Positions 1-12,519 are shown, counted from the first letter of the stretch. The stretch: DNA of 64,000 bases from Sabellastarte sp. h YS-2021 (GCA_964017235.1 OZ024928.1:151924881-151988880), one strand, 5' to 3'. Notes: generated from the sequence alone by a model not told the origin. Made by a program: numbers and translations.

Positions 1-620
1 TTCCCAGATATAGCCCGGACAAGGCATTATAGGTCGAGGTCACTACGGCAAGGTCAAAAGGTCAAATCAAGGTCACACCATGACGCTGCACACCTACAGC
101 CCCCAACCAATGTTCCTACAAAGTATCAACTTCCTGCACCTTACCGTTTCTGGGATAGTAGCCCTAACAAGATTTTATAGGTCAAGGTCACTACCGCAAG
201 GTCAAATCAAGGTCACACCATGATGTTGCACACCTACATCCCCAACCAATTTCCCTACAAAGTATCAACTTCCTACACCTTACGGTTTCAGAGATATAGC
301 CCGGACAAGATTTTAAAGGTCAAAGTAACTACGACAAGGTCAAAGGTCAAATCAAGATCAGACCATGATGCTGCAAACCTACAACCCCTAACCAATGTCC
401 CTACCAAATATCAACTTCCTACATCTTACAGTTTAAGAGATATAGCCCAGATGAGATTTTATAGGTCAAGGTCACTACGGCAAGGTCAAATCAAGGTATA
501 CAATCAAGGCTGTATCTGAGATACAGCCTGGACAAACTTTTTCCCGCCGCCCGCCTGCCAATCTGGACACCATGGGTGAAAAAAATACCCCGACAGCCCT
601 TAAGGGCTGTGGGGTAAAAA
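1..620 (+). repeat. Family E tandem array, 3' end with terminal hairpin
   Basis: About four diverged copies of a unit of roughly 139 bp. Each carries a gatatagcccggacaag segment, a block rich in aggtca, and a catgatgttgcacacctac segment. The array ends in the perfect palindrome ACAGCCCTTAAGGGCTGT at 593-610, followed by ggggtaaaaa. The same terminus occurs at 4984-5001, 22994-23020 and, reversed, 58929-58946, so this is a defined element end. The left end lies outside the window. The ORF at 220-519 arises from the repeated units and has no protein-like features. Confidence 0.85.
593..610. repeat. Terminal hairpin of family E element
   Basis: An 18-bp perfect palindrome, ACAGCCCTTAAGGGCTGT, flanked by cccg and gggg so that the potential stem extends further. 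It marks the 3' border of the E element. Confidence 0.8.
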
Positions 621-1985
621 CCAGTTAATGTTAAAAATATGATATTCTATTAAACAACTGACCATTTATCACTCTTAATATCTTGAGAAAATTTACAAAA
701 ATTATATACTTCATGCAAATACAGTAGCTGGTATTAAAAATTTATAATTTTTTACGAATTATTATGACCAAAATGACCAACATTCAGTTAAACCAGTTGT
801 CTAACTAGATATTGCTTCTCGACGCAGTGTATTCCCGGTCGGGACATGGTTGAAGCGTGAATGTGTCGGGCGTGAGTCACCTGTTTCCTGGAGCACCTGT
901 GTACTGTGAAAACCGACAAAACGGGAGTCCCTGAATTGGCAGGGAAGGCCCTGGATGAGAATACTCTGGTACTTCCTTGTTGGTCGAATGGGGTAAGGGA
1001 GTAGGCACCTTTGAGGTTATCCACTCCTCTGGCTGAGGCAAGGTTAACATGGTTCCCGATATTCCATCTGAATTATTCAGGGTACTGAGCCACTTTTCCT
1101 GCCTGGCAATCTGGTCAAACTGGTTGTTTCTGGAAGGGGAGGGTATAGCCTTCCTGGGAGATTCTTTTAAAGTTGGGACTGGCCCATAGGGTGGCCCAAG
1201 TTTGACCAGGCGGGTTGGGGCCAAAAAACAGTGTCAACACTGGTGACAGGTTCACTGATCCACACAGTAAGAAACCATCCGAAAGGGATCTGCGACCTCA
1301 GGTCATTTCCACACAACCCCACTGTGGAAAACACTATCTCACTGGAACCCATAAGAAAAACCTTATGAACCTCCACAGTAACTGATACAGCAGACTTCTT
1401 GCTGGCGGTAGGCTGACCAGTCCGGTTGAGTTCGGCATCTCACCAGGACCAGTAACTGGCTGGTGTGGGGTCTGATAAGATAAGACTGACAGGTAGTTGG
1501 ACAAATCTAGTTGGGAAAGTCTTCTTATCTAAAGTCACTTTTGAGTAGACTTGCTGACTGGTCTAGTAGGTTGAGACAGTCATCTCACCGGGACCAATGA
1601 CTGGTACAAAAATTTCTCTGTAACCTAAGACGGCCACTTGAACCCTTAAAAGGCTTTTGCTGGTCTGTTAGCCAGTCCTGTGGACCTGCCCAGTACCAGG
1701 GCCTAACCGGTTATAGATGAAGCAATGCTCTGTAACCAGTTCCTGGTGGCTCTACAGTTCTGCGAAAACTCATAGGAGATGGCAGAACTGGGCGAATTAG
1801 ACTACACCTCAGCAGGGGTAGGCTTATATGAAACAATAGCGTTCGTGGCATTGCCCATATATACCCACATACCAAATTTGAAAGGTCTAACTAAAATATT
1901 TTTTAAGTTTACGCGTCCAAAAGGAAATCTCTGTGGCAGCGGCGTGACCGTACTGAATCCTAAGTATCCCTGACTTTCGTCCAGG
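621..1985. other. Unidentified GC-richer segment ending in a family A-like hairpin
   Basis: This lies inside or downstream of the eEF1G exons on the other strand. At 860-1780 it is less AT-rich than its surroundings, with loose direct repeats such as atctcaccaggaccagtaactgg and atctcaccgggaccaatgactgg. The end at 1890-1985 resembles the family A 3' end: gcgtccaaaaggaaatctctg, then a tgaatcc segment, then a hairpin gtatccctgac...gtccagggata. This is probably a diverged hairpin-ended element. Overlapping minus-strand ORFs at 788-1376 have no recognisable domain. Confidence 0.4.
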
Positions 1986-2358
1986 GATAAAATTGCAACT
2001 TTTGTGATAGTTCAAGGTTATGTACCTGAAAACCAAAAATTATTTTCATTTTATTGTCATGTGCTGTTAAAAGAGTGCTCGAGTTAACAATCATATGTAG
2101 ACTAAGGATTGCTTCTCAACAATCAAGAAATGGTCCTTGGTGAGGAAACATTTTCTAGTACACTAAGAAGAAAATATTAATGTTCAAAATGGTGTTTATG
2201 TACTCTATCCATGCTCTTAAGAACCCATGGACAATGTGACCAAGTATTAGCATAAGTTCCAGTTAGGCATTCCAGGTATTCTGGCAAACACTCAGGGTTT
2301 TTCTTCTATATTTTAAATGAAAATTGCTAAACTAGGTTTTTAATATAATTACACATAC

Positions 2359-2488
2359 CATCAAACTGTGCCATTTTCTTGCACATTTCAAAATCTCCAA
2401 GGACAGACTTGAATTCTGGCTGATTCACAAGAGTGGTAAACCATCTCAAAACATTCTGGTATGGCTTCCGGAACTCTGGATCAAGTAC
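2359..2488 (-). CDS. EEF1G: eEF1G exon (end of GST C-terminal domain)
   Basis: This minus-strand exon encodes 43 codons plus one base. It starts VLDPEFRKPYQNVLRWFTTL and includes VNQPEFKSVLGDFEMCKKMAQFD. It aligns by recognition with the animal eEF1G stretch at the end of the GST-C fold, where VNQPxF and KMAQFD are hallmarks. eEF1G is the structural gamma subunit of the eEF1B guanine-exchange complex that recharges eEF1A in the cytosol. The boundaries are set by the acceptor acacattcag|gtactt, reading leftward from 2488, and the donor gatg|gtatgtgt after 2359. The exon joins the exon at 10299-10442 in frame. The linker and C-terminal conserved domain should lie left of position 1. Confidence 0.93.
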
Positions 2489-3040
2489 CTGAATGTGTAC
2501 AGAGAAACCCAATGTAACTTAAACAGATCAAATGGTAATCTCAATAAAGGAACAGGGACTTTTATTACAACTAGGACAAGTAATTGTCAATATTAAAAAA
2601 ATAGCATCAGAGATGCCCGTACCCCACAGCCTGAGAAAATATTTTTCAACACCATGGGATATAGAAGTAGTGAAACAGTACAAAGTTCAAGATACTTTCA
2701 GAGCAGTGTCAGTTATATTAAGGTCCAAATAATGCTTAAGTAGAGAAAATAATATCTAAGGAAAAGAAATGTATGTAAAGATGAAGTATTAAAACAAGAC
2801 AATTCAATAATAAAATGACAGCAGTTATCAGTAAACCAAAAAAAGCCGAATTATGGTTTGGATGTTTTGAATATTACCCATGCATACAGAAGTGGCAAAA
2901 CATTCAATGAATGCTTATGTGTGGTGTTGGGAGAAAAGCCTGTGGCTCATTTGATGAAATTCCATCTGTTACAATGGGAACTTGCAAATGGAAATTCTTA
3001 ATGAATTCTAATATGACTTTAACGGTGCTTAATCTGCATC
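2489..3040. other. eEF1G intron sequence, no recognised feature
   Basis: AT-rich non-coding sequence between the eEF1G exon and the next family E array. ORFs at 2532-2732 and 2911-3120 lack any recognisable motif; the second runs into E repeat units. Confidence 0.5.
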
Positions 3041-3864
3041 AACAGCCAGACCCAAAGGTGCAACAAGATTTTAAAGGTCACTACAGCAATGTCAAAGGTC
3101 AAATCAAGGTCACACTATGACGTAGCACACCAACACCCCCTAACCAATGTCCCTACCAAGTATCAACTTCCTACACCTCTTACGGTTTCCAAGATATAGC
3201 CCGGACCAGAATTTATAGGTCAAGTTCACTACAGCAAGGTCAAAGGTCAAATCAAGGTCACGCTATTACGTAGCACACCTACACCCCCTAACCAATGTCC
3301 CTACCAAGTATCAACTTCCTACACCTTAGAGTTTCCAATATATAGCCCGGACCAGGTTTTATAGGTCAAGTTCACTACGGTAAGGTCAAATCAAGGTCAG
3401 ACCATGATGTTGCACACCTACACCCCCTAACCAATGTCCTCACCAAGTATCAGCTTTCTACACCTTACAGTTTCCGAAATACAGCCCAGACAAGATTTTA
3501 TAGGTCAAGGTCACTACAGCAAGGTCAAATCAAGGTCCGACCATGATGTTGCACACCTACACCCCCTAACAAATGTCCCTACCAAGTATCAACTTCCTAC
3601 ACCTTACGGTTTCCAAGATATAGCCTGGACAAGATTTTATAGGTCAAGGTCACTACGGCAAGGTCAAATCAAGGTCAGACCATGATGTTGCACACCTACA
3701 GCCCCTAACCAATATACCTACCAAGTATCAACTTCCCACACCTTACAGTTTCCGAGATATAGCCCGGACAAGATTTTATAGGTCAAGGTCACTACAGCAA
3801 GATCAAATCAAGGTCAGACCATGATGTTGCACACCTACACCCCCTAACCAATGTCCTTACCAAG
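3041..3864 (+). repeat. Family E tandem array (139-bp units)
   Basis: About six units. The anchor catgatgttg recurs at 3403, 3542, 3681 and 3820, giving a period of exactly 139 bp. Each unit contains aggtcaaggtcac, and several contain the direct repeat aggtcaaaggtca (for example 3237-3249). The array is interrupted at 3865 by a hAT-like MITE. It is on the plus strand and lies in an intron of the minus-strand eEF1G gene. Confidence 0.9.
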
Positions 3865-4241
3865 TAGTGGTCGGACCAGTTCTGAAAATTAAAACCGGTT
3901 TCCGGGGCTTTGAAACCGAACGAAATTCAGGATTTCGAAAGTGTGCAGAGATATGGTAAAAAATTTTACGCGAGCATACATGAGCAATATTATCAATAGG
4001 AAACATGGATTCGCGAGATATTTTGAAGTTTGTAAACTTCATTTACCATAACATAAAGTAAAAATGTAAGATGTTTCCTCAAATATATACGTTCTTTATT
4101 GTTTTGATGAAGTATTAACCAGCAGAAAGCCTAATATAATGAAGTTTTCAATTACCGGTACTTAAATATTCTTTGCGGATTTTGTCATTTCTACCTAAAC
4201 GAAACGAACTGCGGTATACCGGTTAACCGTTCACACCACTA
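3865..4241 (+). mobile_element. hAT-like MITE, copy 1
   Basis: A 377-bp element that begins TAGTGGTCGGACC and ends CACACCACTA, so the terminal inverted repeat is TAGTGGT. It is flanked by 8-bp direct repeats, TTACCAAG at 3857-3864 and CTACCAAG at 4242-4249, with one mismatch. An 8-bp duplication is typical of hAT transposons. It has no transposase ORF. A second copy of 378 bp is at 59740-60117. Confidence 0.85.
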
Positions 4242-5010
4242 CTACCAAGTATCAACTTCCTACACCTTACGGTTTCCGAGATATAGCCCGGACAAGATTT
4301 TATAGGTCAAGGTCACTACGGCAAGGTCAAAGGTCAAATCAAGGTAAGACCATGACGTTGCACACCTTTACCCCCTAACCTATGCCCCTACCAAGTATCA
4401 ACTTCCTACACCTAACGGTTTCCGAGATATAGCCCGGACAAGATTTTCAAACTCAAGGTCACTACAGCAAGGTCAAAACAAGGTCACACCATGACGTTCC
4501 ACACCATGATGTTGATATAGCCCGGACAAGAGACCAGATTTTATAGGTCAAGGTCACTACGGCAAGGTCAAAGGTCAAATCACGGTCAGACCATGACGTT
4601 GCACACCTTTACCCCCTAACCTATGCCCCTACCAAGTATCAACTTCCTACACCTAACGGTTTCCGAGATATAGCCCGGACAAGATTTTCAAACTCAAGGT
4701 CACTACAGCAAGGTCAAAGGTCAAAACAAGGTCACACCATGACGTTCCACACCATGATGTTGATATAGCCCGGACAAGAGACAAGATTTTATAGGTCAAG
4801 GTCACTACGGCAAGGTCAAAGGTCAAATCACGGTCAGACCATGACGTTGCACACCTACACATCCTTACCAATGTCCCTACCAAGTATCAACTTCCTACAC
4901 CTTACAGTTTCTGAGATACAGCCAGGACAAACTTTTTCCCGCCGCCTACCCATCCGGACACCATGGGTGAAAACAATACTCCAACAGCCCTTAAGGGCTA
5001 TGGGGTAAAA
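4242..5010 (+). repeat. Family E tandem array and terminal hairpin
   Basis: This continues the E array after the MITE, including a higher-order duplication of about 246 bp (compare 4310-4560 with 4556-4806). It ends near 5010 in the E hairpin at 4984-5001 (acagcccttaagggctat, one mismatch). DR1-type aggtcaaaggtca occurs at 4324-4336 and again in later units. Confidence 0.88.
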
Positions 5011-5087
5011 ATGTGAAACATGTTTTGTGTCAATATATTTTGAAATATTTAGTTCCAATTTGGGACTGCATAAAATCTTTATTTAAA

Positions 5088-8000
5088 CTAGATTGGGCCA
5101 ACTCGGCGCCAACATATCCCCAGACAGGTCATCACTCACGCCACAGGTTTTGATCGGGAATTTTTTAAAACATAATTACCCATTATTATATGAACTTCAG
5201 CACATCAATCTACTCTGTTTATATCTCCCCAGGGAAGATGGTGTATCCCCAGACGCCGAATACATAACTCAAATTATATTTTCAATCTTCCTGCAATGAT
5301 AACTCTAAACCTATTTTCAAAGTATTTAAATGATTGATGATTGAATGTCCATTCTAAAATAATAATCCCAAAAGAGCATATCTGTTTCTATATTTATTTG
5401 TTGACAAATAAAATATTATTTTTAACTCAACTCATCATATTTTTCAATCTTCCTACAAAGTATTTAAATGATTGATGATTCAATGTCCATTCTAAAATTC
5501 ATAATCCCAAAAGCGCATATCTGTTTCTATATTTGTTCACAAATAAAATATTATTTAAAAAAAAATTATTTATATTATTATTTTATTATATTATTTTTAG
5601 AATTTGCAAATTGTTTTCAGTTATTCATTTCCTCTATACCTATATATGTGGTCCATATATATGCAACCTAAATATGTGACACAATCTCAGTTCTGACTCC
5701 CCTTTGTGTTATATGTAATGAAGCCCACCACCTCCCACCCCCACCCCTCTCCCCTTCTCCACACCTCTCTCACTATTACACAAGATCTGCAACCCCATTG
5801 AGTTCTTTGTTTCTCATCTGATATCATTAAATACCTTTGTTTATTTAGTGTCACTCAATATAGCTGGAGGTCCCAGAGGTGGGTGGGGGGAATCCGGGTG
5901 GGGGATGTGGGTTGAGCATAAATGGTAAACAAACAATCTATATAAAAGGGGTACTCAAATACAAAAAGAATTGAGAATTTTAAGTATGTGATTATCAACT
6001 GAAATGAGTTCATAACTGTAGGAGCTGTGCCAAAATTAACTGAGGCAAGTTGAATAAAACTGGGCTAGTTGAGGGTTAAAAATCCCCTAGTTTTACTACA
6101 TAAGGATATAATTTCATTAATATTGGGACTTAAAGCTCACTTAAAGTGTCCATTTTGTCTATGCAAAGATTTCAGCTCTATAACCCACATAGTTTGACAG
6201 TTACTGGGCTTTAAAGTGGCATAATGTCCATAAATTGGGTTTCTGTGGGCATTTTACAATTGTTAAAGAGACCTTAGCAATTAAACTACAGATCTGAAAC
6301 TTTTTGGGGGACATACATAACAAACAAAAATTATATATAATACAGTTTAAGACTTGTCACACTAAGCATTTCCAAATAACAGGGCAAAATACGGAAAAAA
6401 TGTCCAAAAAGGCACTTGGGCGAGTGTCTATGGCCCTCATACACAGGTTAAATGTCTACTAAAAACCTTGATTTTCGCCATATGTAAAAAGGACATAATA
6501 ATGCATTCCCAGATGGGATTTCAGCTCCATCAATCACATAGTTTAACAGTCACAGGGCTTAAAGGTGGCAAAAAGTCCAAATATTGGGTCTCTGTGGGCC
6601 TTTTAGAGATCTCGATGTGGCTTTCAAATTAAAGCTTCAGACTTAAAATTTGTTACATACTAAGATTACACATAGAATATGTATCTAATAAAGTTTGAAA
6701 CTTCTCAGACTTACCATTTCCAAGTTACAGAACAAAATATGTGAAAAATGTCTTAAAAGGGTCACTCAGGTGGGTGTTAAAGGTCCTCATACACAGGTTA
6801 AATGTCTACTTGAAGCCTTGATTTTTGGCACATGTAAAAAGAACATAATAATGTATTCCCAGATGAGATTTCAGCTCTATCAGTCACATAGTTTAACAGT
6901 CACAGGCCTTAAAATTGGCAAAAAGTCCAAATACTGGGTCTTTATGGGGCCTTCTAGAGACCTAAATGTGGCCTTCAAATTAAAGCTTCAGACTTAAAAT
7001 TTGTCACATACTAAGATTACACATAGAATATGCATCTAATACAGTTTGAAACTTCTTAGACTTACCATTTCCAAGTTACAGGGAAAAATATGTGAAAAAT
7101 GTCTAAAAATGGTCACTCGGGTGGGGATTTATGGTCCTCATACACAGGTTAAATGTCTTCTTAAAGCCTTAATTTTTGGCACATATAAAAATAACATACT
7201 AATATCTTCTCAGATAGGATTTGAGCTCTATCAGTCACATAGTTTGACAGTCACAGGGCTTAAAAGTAGCAAAAAGTCCAAATATTGGGTCTTTGGGAGC
7301 CTTTTAGAGACCTCAATTTGACCTTCAAAATTAAAGCTTCAGACTTAAAATCTGTTACATACTAAGATTACACACAGAATATATATCTAATACAGTTTGA
7401 AACTTCTCAGACTTACCATTTCCAAGTTACAGGGAAAAAGATGTGAAAAATGTCTTATAAGGGTCACTCGGGTGGGTGTTTATGGTCCTGATACACAGGT
7501 TAACTGTCTATTAAAGGCCTAAATGTTGGGGCACATATAAGAAAACACATAGATATATTCCCAGATGATATTTAACTTAGATGAGAGACATAGTTTGAAA
7601 GCTACAGTGCTTGAAAGTGGCAAAAAGTGCATAAATTGGGTCTCTGTGGGCACTTTTGAGACCTTAAGTCGACCCCTTTGGGTAAACCTACAGCCCTAAA
7701 ATTTTCTACAGACAAGGATTACATATCAAAGTTATACCTAGCGCAGTTTGAGACTCATCAGAATTATCACTTCCAAATTATAGGGCAAAATATGTGTAAA
7801 GTATAGCAAAAAATCCCTAAGTGGGGGTATTTATGGGCCTCAAACACAATTTTCTCCTCAACTTAAAGTCATGATTTTCGGCACATGTACTAAGAACATA
7901 TTAATGTGTTGTCAGGTAAAATTTCAGCCAGCTGAGCATCATAGTTTGTGACCTACAGGGCTCTAAGTGGCCAAAAGTGCAATTTCTGACCTTAAGGTGG

Positions 8001-8203
8001 CCATAAGTTCTTTTTTACTGGGAGTTTAAGGTCACCTTAAAATAGGGATCTTCCTTTGGGCACCCTTAACATGTGTACCAAGTTTGAAAAAAAAATATTA
8101 ATTTGTTTTTGAGTTATCGCGTCCACAAGGAAATTTCTACGGCGGCGGCGGCGGCGCGACGGACCTGAATCCAATATATCCCCGACTTTCGTCTGGGGAT
8201 ATA
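5088..8203 (+). repeat. Family A element, copy 1 (hairpin-ended, 351-bp units, no ORF)
   Basis: The element starts CTAGATTGGGCCAACTCGGC and ends in a hairpin at 8175-8203 (tatatcccc ... ggggatata). The inner motif TATCCCCAGAC near the start is the inverted match of GTCTGGGGATA at the end, giving an 11-bp inverted repeat. The body holds three to four diverged direct repeats whose anchor ttgaaacttct recurs at 6695, 7046 and 7397, exactly 351 bp apart. A short GGC run at 8141-8156 precedes the end. No credible coding sequence is seen. Compared with copies 2-4 it lacks about 155 bp near 6155. Confidence 0.85.
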
Positions 8204-10298
8204 ATAATAAGAAATATATGCTGAACTAAAAGTTAAAATAAATACACTATTTAATGCTGTTTTTATTTGTCATATATATATTTTTTAAATTTCACTTCCA
8301 AACCACATCTTAATGGCTTAATGGCTGGGTGCTACTGATTTTTTTTATTTTTTATCTTTTTATTTTACTGTTATCTGCATTCATCAAATAAATAAATTGC
8401 ATTTCTTCTCTTTTCTTATATTTTGTCTCTTCCGATAATAGACGAATTTCATTGGTCAGTAGTTGTTTCGACTGTTTCGCCTGTGACACAATATGCAGAA
8501 GACGATTTAAAAATTTGACATAACGCACGGAAATCTCGTGAGAATACCGGAATTCTCACGCGAATTACTGTTAGCTGGATGTATCAAATAAAATAAGTAA
8601 CTCACTTTCATGTCTTTCTCACCTATTTCTATGAGGAAATATGTACGTTGTCGCTTCCGATATTAGACGAATTTCTTTGGTCAGTAGTTGTTTCAACTGT
8701 TTCGCCTGTGACACTATAATTAGAAGATGAGTTTAAAAATCAACAAAAAGCACGGAAATCTCGCGAGAATACCCGAATTCTCACGTGAATTACTGTTAGC
8801 TGGATATATAAAATAAAATAAACTGCCCTTCATGCTTTTCTCGCCCATTTCTATGAGGAAATATGTACGTCGTCGCTTCCAATAATAGACGAATTACTTC
8901 AGTCAGTTTTTAGTGTTTCGCCTGGTAGCAACAGCACAGACACGTTGGTGACTTGGTTTTGCGACAATTCACCCCAGAGTGTGTACAAACTCACGACATC
9001 GCACTCGAGAGCGAACATTGAACCAGTGTATCCACCACCCATCCCAATTTCACATAACATGCAAAATAAATTTTTCATGCATGAAATGATGCACTGGTTT
9101 CATGTGAACTATTAAGTCTATCCATGGTGATGTCACAATGCACATGGTAAATGCCGAGAACAGAAACATGACTTCATCTACCAATATTACAATACAAATC
9201 ACTATCACCTGTGATTACAAGTAGCAGTAGCCCAAGTCCGATGAAATCAAAGTTTTGCTCTGATGTGGTTGCAATTTTGGGGAATTTGGCTTAATTCCAC
9301 ATCACTTTTGTAATTTTACATATGGCTGCCACACATTGAAAGAAGGGGTGTGACCGAGCAGTTGAGATAAGGCAAATGAGCTTAATTTCATGAAAATTTA
9401 ATACAATTGAAGAGTCGAGTACCTGTGTATATATAAAGTACTAAGGCTGCAATGATTCTTCGGTTACTCGGAAACGAAACGATTCAGTTTAATACTCGAG
9501 GCAAGAAAAGTGAACCGGGTCTTCGAAAACAACTAAACATAGACGTAAAATCTACTACAAAATTCTATTTTTTCTTTAAATATATGAATATATTTATATA
9601 TTTTACTAATATAAGGGGTTTCCGTTTCAGTATTTATATTTTAAGTATTTGCAAACTTTAATTCTTTGTGTAACAACGTTTTATAACATGGCATTTTATT
9701 ATAACGTATTTCGAAGACGCCTCAAATCTCGCAATATAAAGATGGTTAAAGTTTCTTATATTTTGGATTATAAATGCGTCTTTTCCCCAAAATTCAATAA
9801 ATTATCACAATTCTTTCCTGTTGTGTGGTTTAGAACCATTTTACAAGGCGTGACATGTCAAAATATGAAGCAGTTTATTTCGTGGGCGATAATCAAGCAA
9901 TTAACCGAGTCTGAGTCAATTCTTCTAAAACGAGGAATCGAGGTGCACATTCGGGCTCGCTTGCAGCCCTATAAAGTACTATACTGAACTGGTTTTATTT
10001 TTATGTAGTAAAACATTAATAACACACTTTACATAAAACTGCATAATGCACCATTTCTGACATAATATTCACTATTCTATATGGTGACATTAACTTATTC
10101 CAATAATTCAAGGGTTCAATCTTTATATTTTTCATTTACAGGAGCCGCCATATTAACAACACCTTGCACTTGTGACTTCTTAAAATTTGTTTGCATCAAC
10201 CCCTAGTAGAATAGAGCTCTGCTTCAGTTACTTTCAAGCAGATATCAAAACAAAGTAGCCAAACCAGCACAATTAAAACTGAATGTACATATGTTTAC
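8204..10298. other. eEF1G intron sequence; tandem 222-225-bp repeat at 8425-8930
   Basis: At 8425-8930 there are two and a half copies of a 222-225-bp direct repeat; the anchor tccgataata recurs at 8431, 8656 and 8878. Each full unit carries an inverted repeat around gagaataccggaattctc. The remainder, including the ORFs at 9452-9661 and 9649-9987, shows nothing recognised. Confidence 0.6.
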
Positions 10299-10442
10299 CA
10301 ACTGGAACAGCTGAAGCAGATTACAACAGACAGAGATGTCAGCCAGTGAAATACGTTCTCCCACCAAATATGTTCTACTGAGCAGGAAGTTGTTCAAAAT
10401 TTGCAAGGCATTCTTAACATCACCCTTTGCCTTCTCTGTGGC
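10299..10442 (-). CDS. EEF1G: eEF1G exon (GST C-terminal domain, middle)
   Basis: This minus-strand exon has 48 complete codons beginning ATEKAKGDVKNALQILNNFL, followed by LLSRTYLVGERISLADISVC. The motif T[YF]LVGERxxLADI is diagnostic of the eEF1G GST-C domain. The acceptor is tttactttcag|gcc, with the exon starting at 10442; the donor is cagttg|gtaaac after 10299. Both ends are in phase 0, matching the exon at 2359-2488 downstream and the one at 10962-11104 upstream. It is too interrupted to appear as a long ORF and was found by translating the region. Confidence 0.93.
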
Positions 10443-10961
10443 CTGAAAGTAAATAGGACCAAAATCATAAATGAAACTAAATAAATCAAAAAATGATTGG
10501 AGGAAGAAAAGTGAATAGTAAATTCTTAACTAGTTATTTCATTTTAAAAGTGTACCATGTTGGAATATCTAAGACCCCAACATAAAAAAAAAAAAAAACA
10601 AAAAAAAAAACATTTTAATCAAGTATGGAAGAAAAGAATTTTCCACCTGCAATCACTGTAATTACAATATTAACTGCTTTTGATATTACTTTGATTTGAC
10701 ACATCAGATCTTTTACTTCAAGTATAAACTACTATTAGGTTGACAAATGACTCAATGTACAAGATTTGCATGGATTGGAAGGACATGATTTTTTTTATCA
10801 CACTGAGTATTTTTTTTTCCTTTTTGCAACTTAAGTTTAAAGACTAATTCAAGATTGGTTTCATAAATTTACATTTTTTGAGAATGTAATCTTTTGACAG
10901 AAATTGGAAACAATCTACTAATTTATCAGAAGTGAGAAAGTACATAAGGCAATCCACCAAC
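10443..10961. other. eEF1G intron
   Basis: Short intron of about 520 bp between two coding exons. It contains an A-rich run near 10587-10611 and no other feature I can support. Confidence 0.8.
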
Positions 10962-11104
10962 TTGTTTATTGAACTGCATTGCACCCAGGCATGGGAACAC
11001 CCATGTGCATGAAGCAGGCAATATTTCATTCTCTGCAAATTCAATCCACTGCAAAATAGAGGCAGCATCTTTGGGGTTCTTGCCATGAAGTTCATCATTT
11101 GAAA
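10962..11104 (-). CDS. EEF1G: eEF1G exon (start of GST C-terminal domain)
   Basis: Minus-strand exon of 143 nt. Two bases complete a split codon, then it reads SNDELHGKNPKDAASILQWI and EFAENEILPASCTWVFPCLG, and ends with NKQ. The pattern QW[IV]xFAxxEILPAxxTWVFPxLG identifies eEF1G. The acceptor is ttggtttcag|tttcaa at 11104; the donor after 10962 is aaacaa|gttggt, a weaker GT. The phase (2 nt + 47 codons) fits the preceding exon at 17619-17682, which ends with one base of the split codon. Confidence 0.93.
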
Positions 11105-11712
11105 CTGAAACCAATTTTTGCAACATTTATATTTCTAAAGGATTGTTTCAGGTGTTGTAACAAAATGTAACCGACAATTTTGTTTAAATTGTACGTAGCA
11201 AAGTAAACCGGTTCTAATTCATTCTTCTTTGTACAGGAATTAACAGATTTTAGCAGTTGCACCTTGTATTTTATAGTGTCAAATTTACTAATTAAAACTT
11301 TCAAGACCAAGAGAGTGTATATGCTTTTGAAAACTTTATCAAGATGAAGTGATTGAAGATGGAATGAATATGACCAGACAATAAAGAAACCTTCAAATAA
11401 GAAACAAATCTTTCATACTGACTATTTGTAATTTGCACTTTTTTAATTGAATAGGCCAACAGTTGGGGACACGGTGAATATAAGGTGTTGCTGATGAAAA
11501 GCTCCCATGTTATTCCATACATAGATGTGTATGTAACCATGCTGCAACTAGCCCTTAAATTTGATTGGTTCCTTATCTCATTGATTAATTACTTGGTAAT
11601 TGATGAAATTGTCGGTGTGGCTGGCCTGACTTGCATAGTAAATTGCAATATCCGCATGTAAATAATTTAATTGGTTGATTACCTCAATTGGTTAATTAGC
11701 TGCTATATTAAA
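11105..11712. other. eEF1G intron, no recognised feature
   Basis: AT-rich intron sequence. A segment near 11597-11645 (tgatgaaattgtc ... tggcctgactt) resembles the sequence just right of family A copy 3 at 17284-17316. Confidence 0.5.
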
Positions 11713-12519
11713 CTAGATTGGGCCAACTCGGCGCCAACATATCCCCAGACAGGTCATCACTCACGCCACAGGTTTTGATCGGGAATTTTTTTAAAACATA
11801 ATTACCCATTATTATATGAACTTCAGCACATCAATCTACTCTGTTTATATCTTCCCAAGGAAGATGGTGTATCCCCAGACACCGAATACATAACTCAAAT
11901 TATATTTTCAATCTTCCTGCAATGATAACTCTAAACCTATTTTCAAAGTATTTAAATGATTGATCATTGAATGTCCATTCTAAAATAATAATCCCAAAAG
12001 AGCATATCTGTTTCTATATTTGTTGACAAATAAAATATTATTTTTAACTCAACTCATCATACTTTTCAATCTTCCTTCAAAGTATTTAAATGATTGATGA
12101 TTCAATGTCCATTCTAAAATTCATAATCCCAAAAGCGCATATCTGTTTCTATATTTGTTCACAAATAAAATATTATTTAAAAAAAAAATTATTTATATTA
12201 TTATTTTATTATATTATTTTTAGAATTTGCAAATTGTTTTCAGTTATTCATTTCCTCTATACCTATATATGTGGTCCATATATATGCAACCTAAATATGT
12301 GACACAATCTCAGTTCTGACTCCCCTTTGTGTTATATGTATTGAAGCCTACCACCTCCCACCCCCACCCCTCTCCCCTTCTCCACACCTCTCTCACTATT
12401 ACACAAGATCTGCAACCCCATTGAGTTCTTTGTTTCTCATCTGATATCATTAAATACCTTTGTTTATTTAGTGTCACTCAATATAGCTGGAGGTCCCAGA
12501 GGTGGGTGGGGGGAATCCA

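Noticed and set aside
877..1376. Overlapping minus-strand ORFs with proline-rich peptides, possibly Gag-like
   Set aside because: No zinc knuckle, protease or other domain could be recognised; left as an unidentified segment.
1..5010. CRISPR-like array of regularly spaced repeats
   Set aside because: Units are contiguous with no unique spacers, the genome is eukaryotic, and no cas genes are present.
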